Below are positions 6,944-7,901 of a stretch of DNA of 7,901 bases, in pieces (within the stretch, counting starts at the first letter, position 1; each line of letters starts with the position of its first letter). This DNA is from Spirochaetia bacterium (GTDB lineage Bacteria; Spirochaetota; Spirochaetia; PWKH01). Under the pieces are notes generated by a model. That model searched no databases, had not been told where the DNA came from, and saw only the letters and a list, made by a program, of their open reading frames with translations. The stretch spans positions 1 through 7,901 of the forward strand of contig SKXS01000134.1 of assembly GCA_007128345.1 (NCBI GenBank). The letters run 5' to 3'. Made by a program: the position numbers and the translations under genes.

Positions 6944-6972
6944 TGTACTTTTTTATGCCGCCCATGTAGAAT
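6944..6972 (+). promoter_or_regulatory. Weak candidate promoter of the purine permease gene
   Basis: TAGAAT at 6967-6972 is a good -10; 17 bp upstream is TGTACT (6944-6949), a poor -35. Two T6 tracts (6937-6942 and 6949-6954) lie about one helical turn apart around the -35 and could bend or activate the promoter. No purine riboswitch fold is apparent in the short leader, which would run from about 6979 to 7002. Confidence 0.3.
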
Positions 6973-6990
6973 AATGCTAATTACATTACA

Positions 6991-6995
6991 AGGAG
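6991..6995 (+). promoter_or_regulatory. Ribosome-binding site of the purine permease
   Basis: AGGAG ends 7 nt before the ATG at 7003, near-ideal spacing, and fixes the start of the permease. Confidence 0.7.
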
Positions 6996-7002
6996 TGTTC
7001 AG

Positions 7003-7901
7003 ATGGAAAAGCTGTTTAAACTGCAGGAGCACAAGACAACCGTCAAAATAGAAGTTCTTGCAGGACTGACCACGTTCCTGACTATGGCTTACATTCTCAT
7101 TGTAAACCCGCTGATACTCAGCGAGACAGGAATGGATTTTGGTGCGCTCTTTACCGCTACCGCCCTTGCATCAGCCATTGCCACCCTGGTCATGGCATTT
7201 ACCACAAATCTCCCCTTTGCTCTGGCTCCGGGGATGGGACTGAATGCGTTCTTTGCCTTCGGTATCGTCATCGGCCTCGGGTATCCCTGGCAGTTTGCTC
7301 TGACCGCGGTGTTCATTGAAGGGATTATCTTCATCCTGCTGACCCTCTTCAATATCCGTGAAGCGATTGTCAACAGCATCCCGACAGACGTGAAACGGGC
7401 CATTTCGGTTGGTATCGGGCTCTTCATCGCGTTCATCGGCTTCCAGAATGCAGGAATCGTCGTCGGGGGACCGACTCTTGTGGAACTGGGAGACCTGACC
7501 CACGGGACGGCACTGCTTGCCCTCATCGGTCTGGTGATCACCGGCGTGCTGCTGGCTTTCAAGCTGCGCGGAGCCCTGCTCATCGGTATCATCCTGACAA
7601 CCCTTATCGGAGTGCCCTTCGGGATCACTTCATGGCCGGGAGGATCCTGGGCACCGCCCTCCCTCGCCCCGATTTTCCTGCAGTTTGACTTTTCCCAGGT
7701 ATTCACGTTTGACATGGTCATCGTACTGTTCACCCTCCTCTTTGTTGACATGTTCGACACCGTGGGGACCCTCATCGGGGTATCCACGAAAGCCGGCCTG
7801 CTTACCAAAGACGGGGAGATCCCGCACTGCAAGATGGCCCTCATGTCCGACGCCATCGGCACTACTGTGGGCGCCATGCTGGGAACCAGCACGGTAACCA
7901 C
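7003..7901 (+). CDS. NCS2-family purine permease (AzgA/PbuG/AdeP-like), 3' end outside window
   Basis: An open frame of 299 codons from the ATG at 7003 to the window edge with no stop; the family is usually about 430-460 residues, so roughly the last third is missing. It encodes an inner-membrane symporter for adenine, guanine or hypoxanthine. Diagnostic features are the N-terminus 'TTVKIEVLAGLTTFLTMAYI' (11-30), 'NPLIL' shortly after, 'LAPGMGLNAFFAF' (74-86), 'VKRAISVGIGLFIAFIGFQ' (about 130-148), and 'LFVDMFDTVGTLIGV' (246-260), a conserved AzgA-branch motif with acidic residues in the substrate region. The sequence ends in 'GTSTVTT', normally followed by a conserved Glu-Ser segment. The AzgA branch carries purine bases rather than uracil or xanthine/urate, which fits the divergent adenine deaminase operon; exact specificity cannot be read from sequence. 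Confidence 0.92.
   Translation, partial: MEKLFKLQEHKTTVKIEVLAGLTTFLTMAYILIVNPLILSETGMDFGALFTATALASAIATLVMAFTTNLPFALAPGMGLNAFFAFGIVIGLGYPWQFALTAVFIEGIIFILLTLFNIREAIVNSIPTDVKRAISVGIGLFIAFIGFQNAGIVVGGPTLVELGDLTHGTALLALIGLVITGVLLAFKLRGALLIGIILTTLIGVPFGITSWPGGSWAPPSLAPIFLQFDFSQVFTFDMVIVLFTLLFVDMFDTVGTLIGVSTKAGLLTKDGEIPHCKMALMSDAIGTTVGAMLGTSTVT

Noticed and set aside
6965..7002. Purine riboswitch or attenuator in the permease leader
   Set aside because: Only a weak A/T-rich 5-bp pairing (TAATG at 6972-6976 with CATTA at 6984-6988) is visible; the leader is too short for the three-stem purine aptamer.
7089..7901. Antisense open frame of 270 codons across the purine permease
   Set aside because: The product is rich in Met, Arg, Ser and Pro without domain structure; the plus strand carries an uninterrupted NCS2 permease with all expected motifs.
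1..7901. CRISPR array, tRNA, rRNA, phage or defence genes
   Set aside because: No regularly spaced repeats, cloverleaf-type sequence or relevant protein motifs were seen on either strand.

Overview
The window (7901 bp, roughly 55% G+C by eye) is ordinary-looking bacterial chromosome, tightly packed, with two transport/metabolism gene groups and the tail of an insertion sequence at the left edge. The best guess for the source is a diderm bacterium, possibly a free-living or gut spirochaete. The substrate-binding protein has a plain signal peptide with no lipobox, the left edge resembles an IS1634-type transposase, and the purine genes resemble those of spirochaetes and clostridia. This placement is from memory of families and is weak.

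Layout. (1) Positions 1-135 hold the last 44 codons and stop of a transposase-like protein whose 5' part lies outside the window. (2) Positions 136-402 are non-coding; the right part (272-398) can fold into nested hairpins. (3) Positions 403-437 carry a core promoter with a perfect 8-bp dyad over it, a good operator candidate. (4) Positions 460-3300 (+) are a three-gene ABC importer operon of the iron-siderophore/cobalamin/heme class: periplasmic binding protein, FecCD-type permease and ATPase. The genes overlap by 11 bp and 4 bp. The permease appears to start at a CTG codon at 1532, because no ATG, GTG or TTG in frame preserves its first membrane helix. (5) Positions 3281-5011 (-) encode adenine deaminase, whose 3' end overlaps the ATPase gene by 20 bp tail to tail. 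(6) Positions 5085-6848 (-) encode an SLC13/DASS-type membrane transporter with two internal TrkA-C (RCK_C) domains, 73 bp upstream of the deaminase gene and probably co-transcribed with it. (7) Positions 6849-7002 are a divergent promoter region. (8) Positions 7003-7901 (+) hold the first 299 codons of an NCS2/AzgA-type purine permease that runs off the right edge.

How they work together. The left operon would import a metal chelate or corrinoid through a high-affinity periplasmic route; the substrate cannot be told from sequence alone. The right half looks like a purine salvage locus: the NCS2 permease would bring in adenine, guanine or hypoxanthine, and adenine deaminase would convert adenine to hypoxanthine and ammonia. 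The role of the SLC13 protein in that setting is unknown.

I did not find a clearly undescribed system. The items most worth a second look are the promoter dyad, the CTG start, the hairpin over the deaminase ribosome-binding site, and the foldable leader upstream of the ABC operon.
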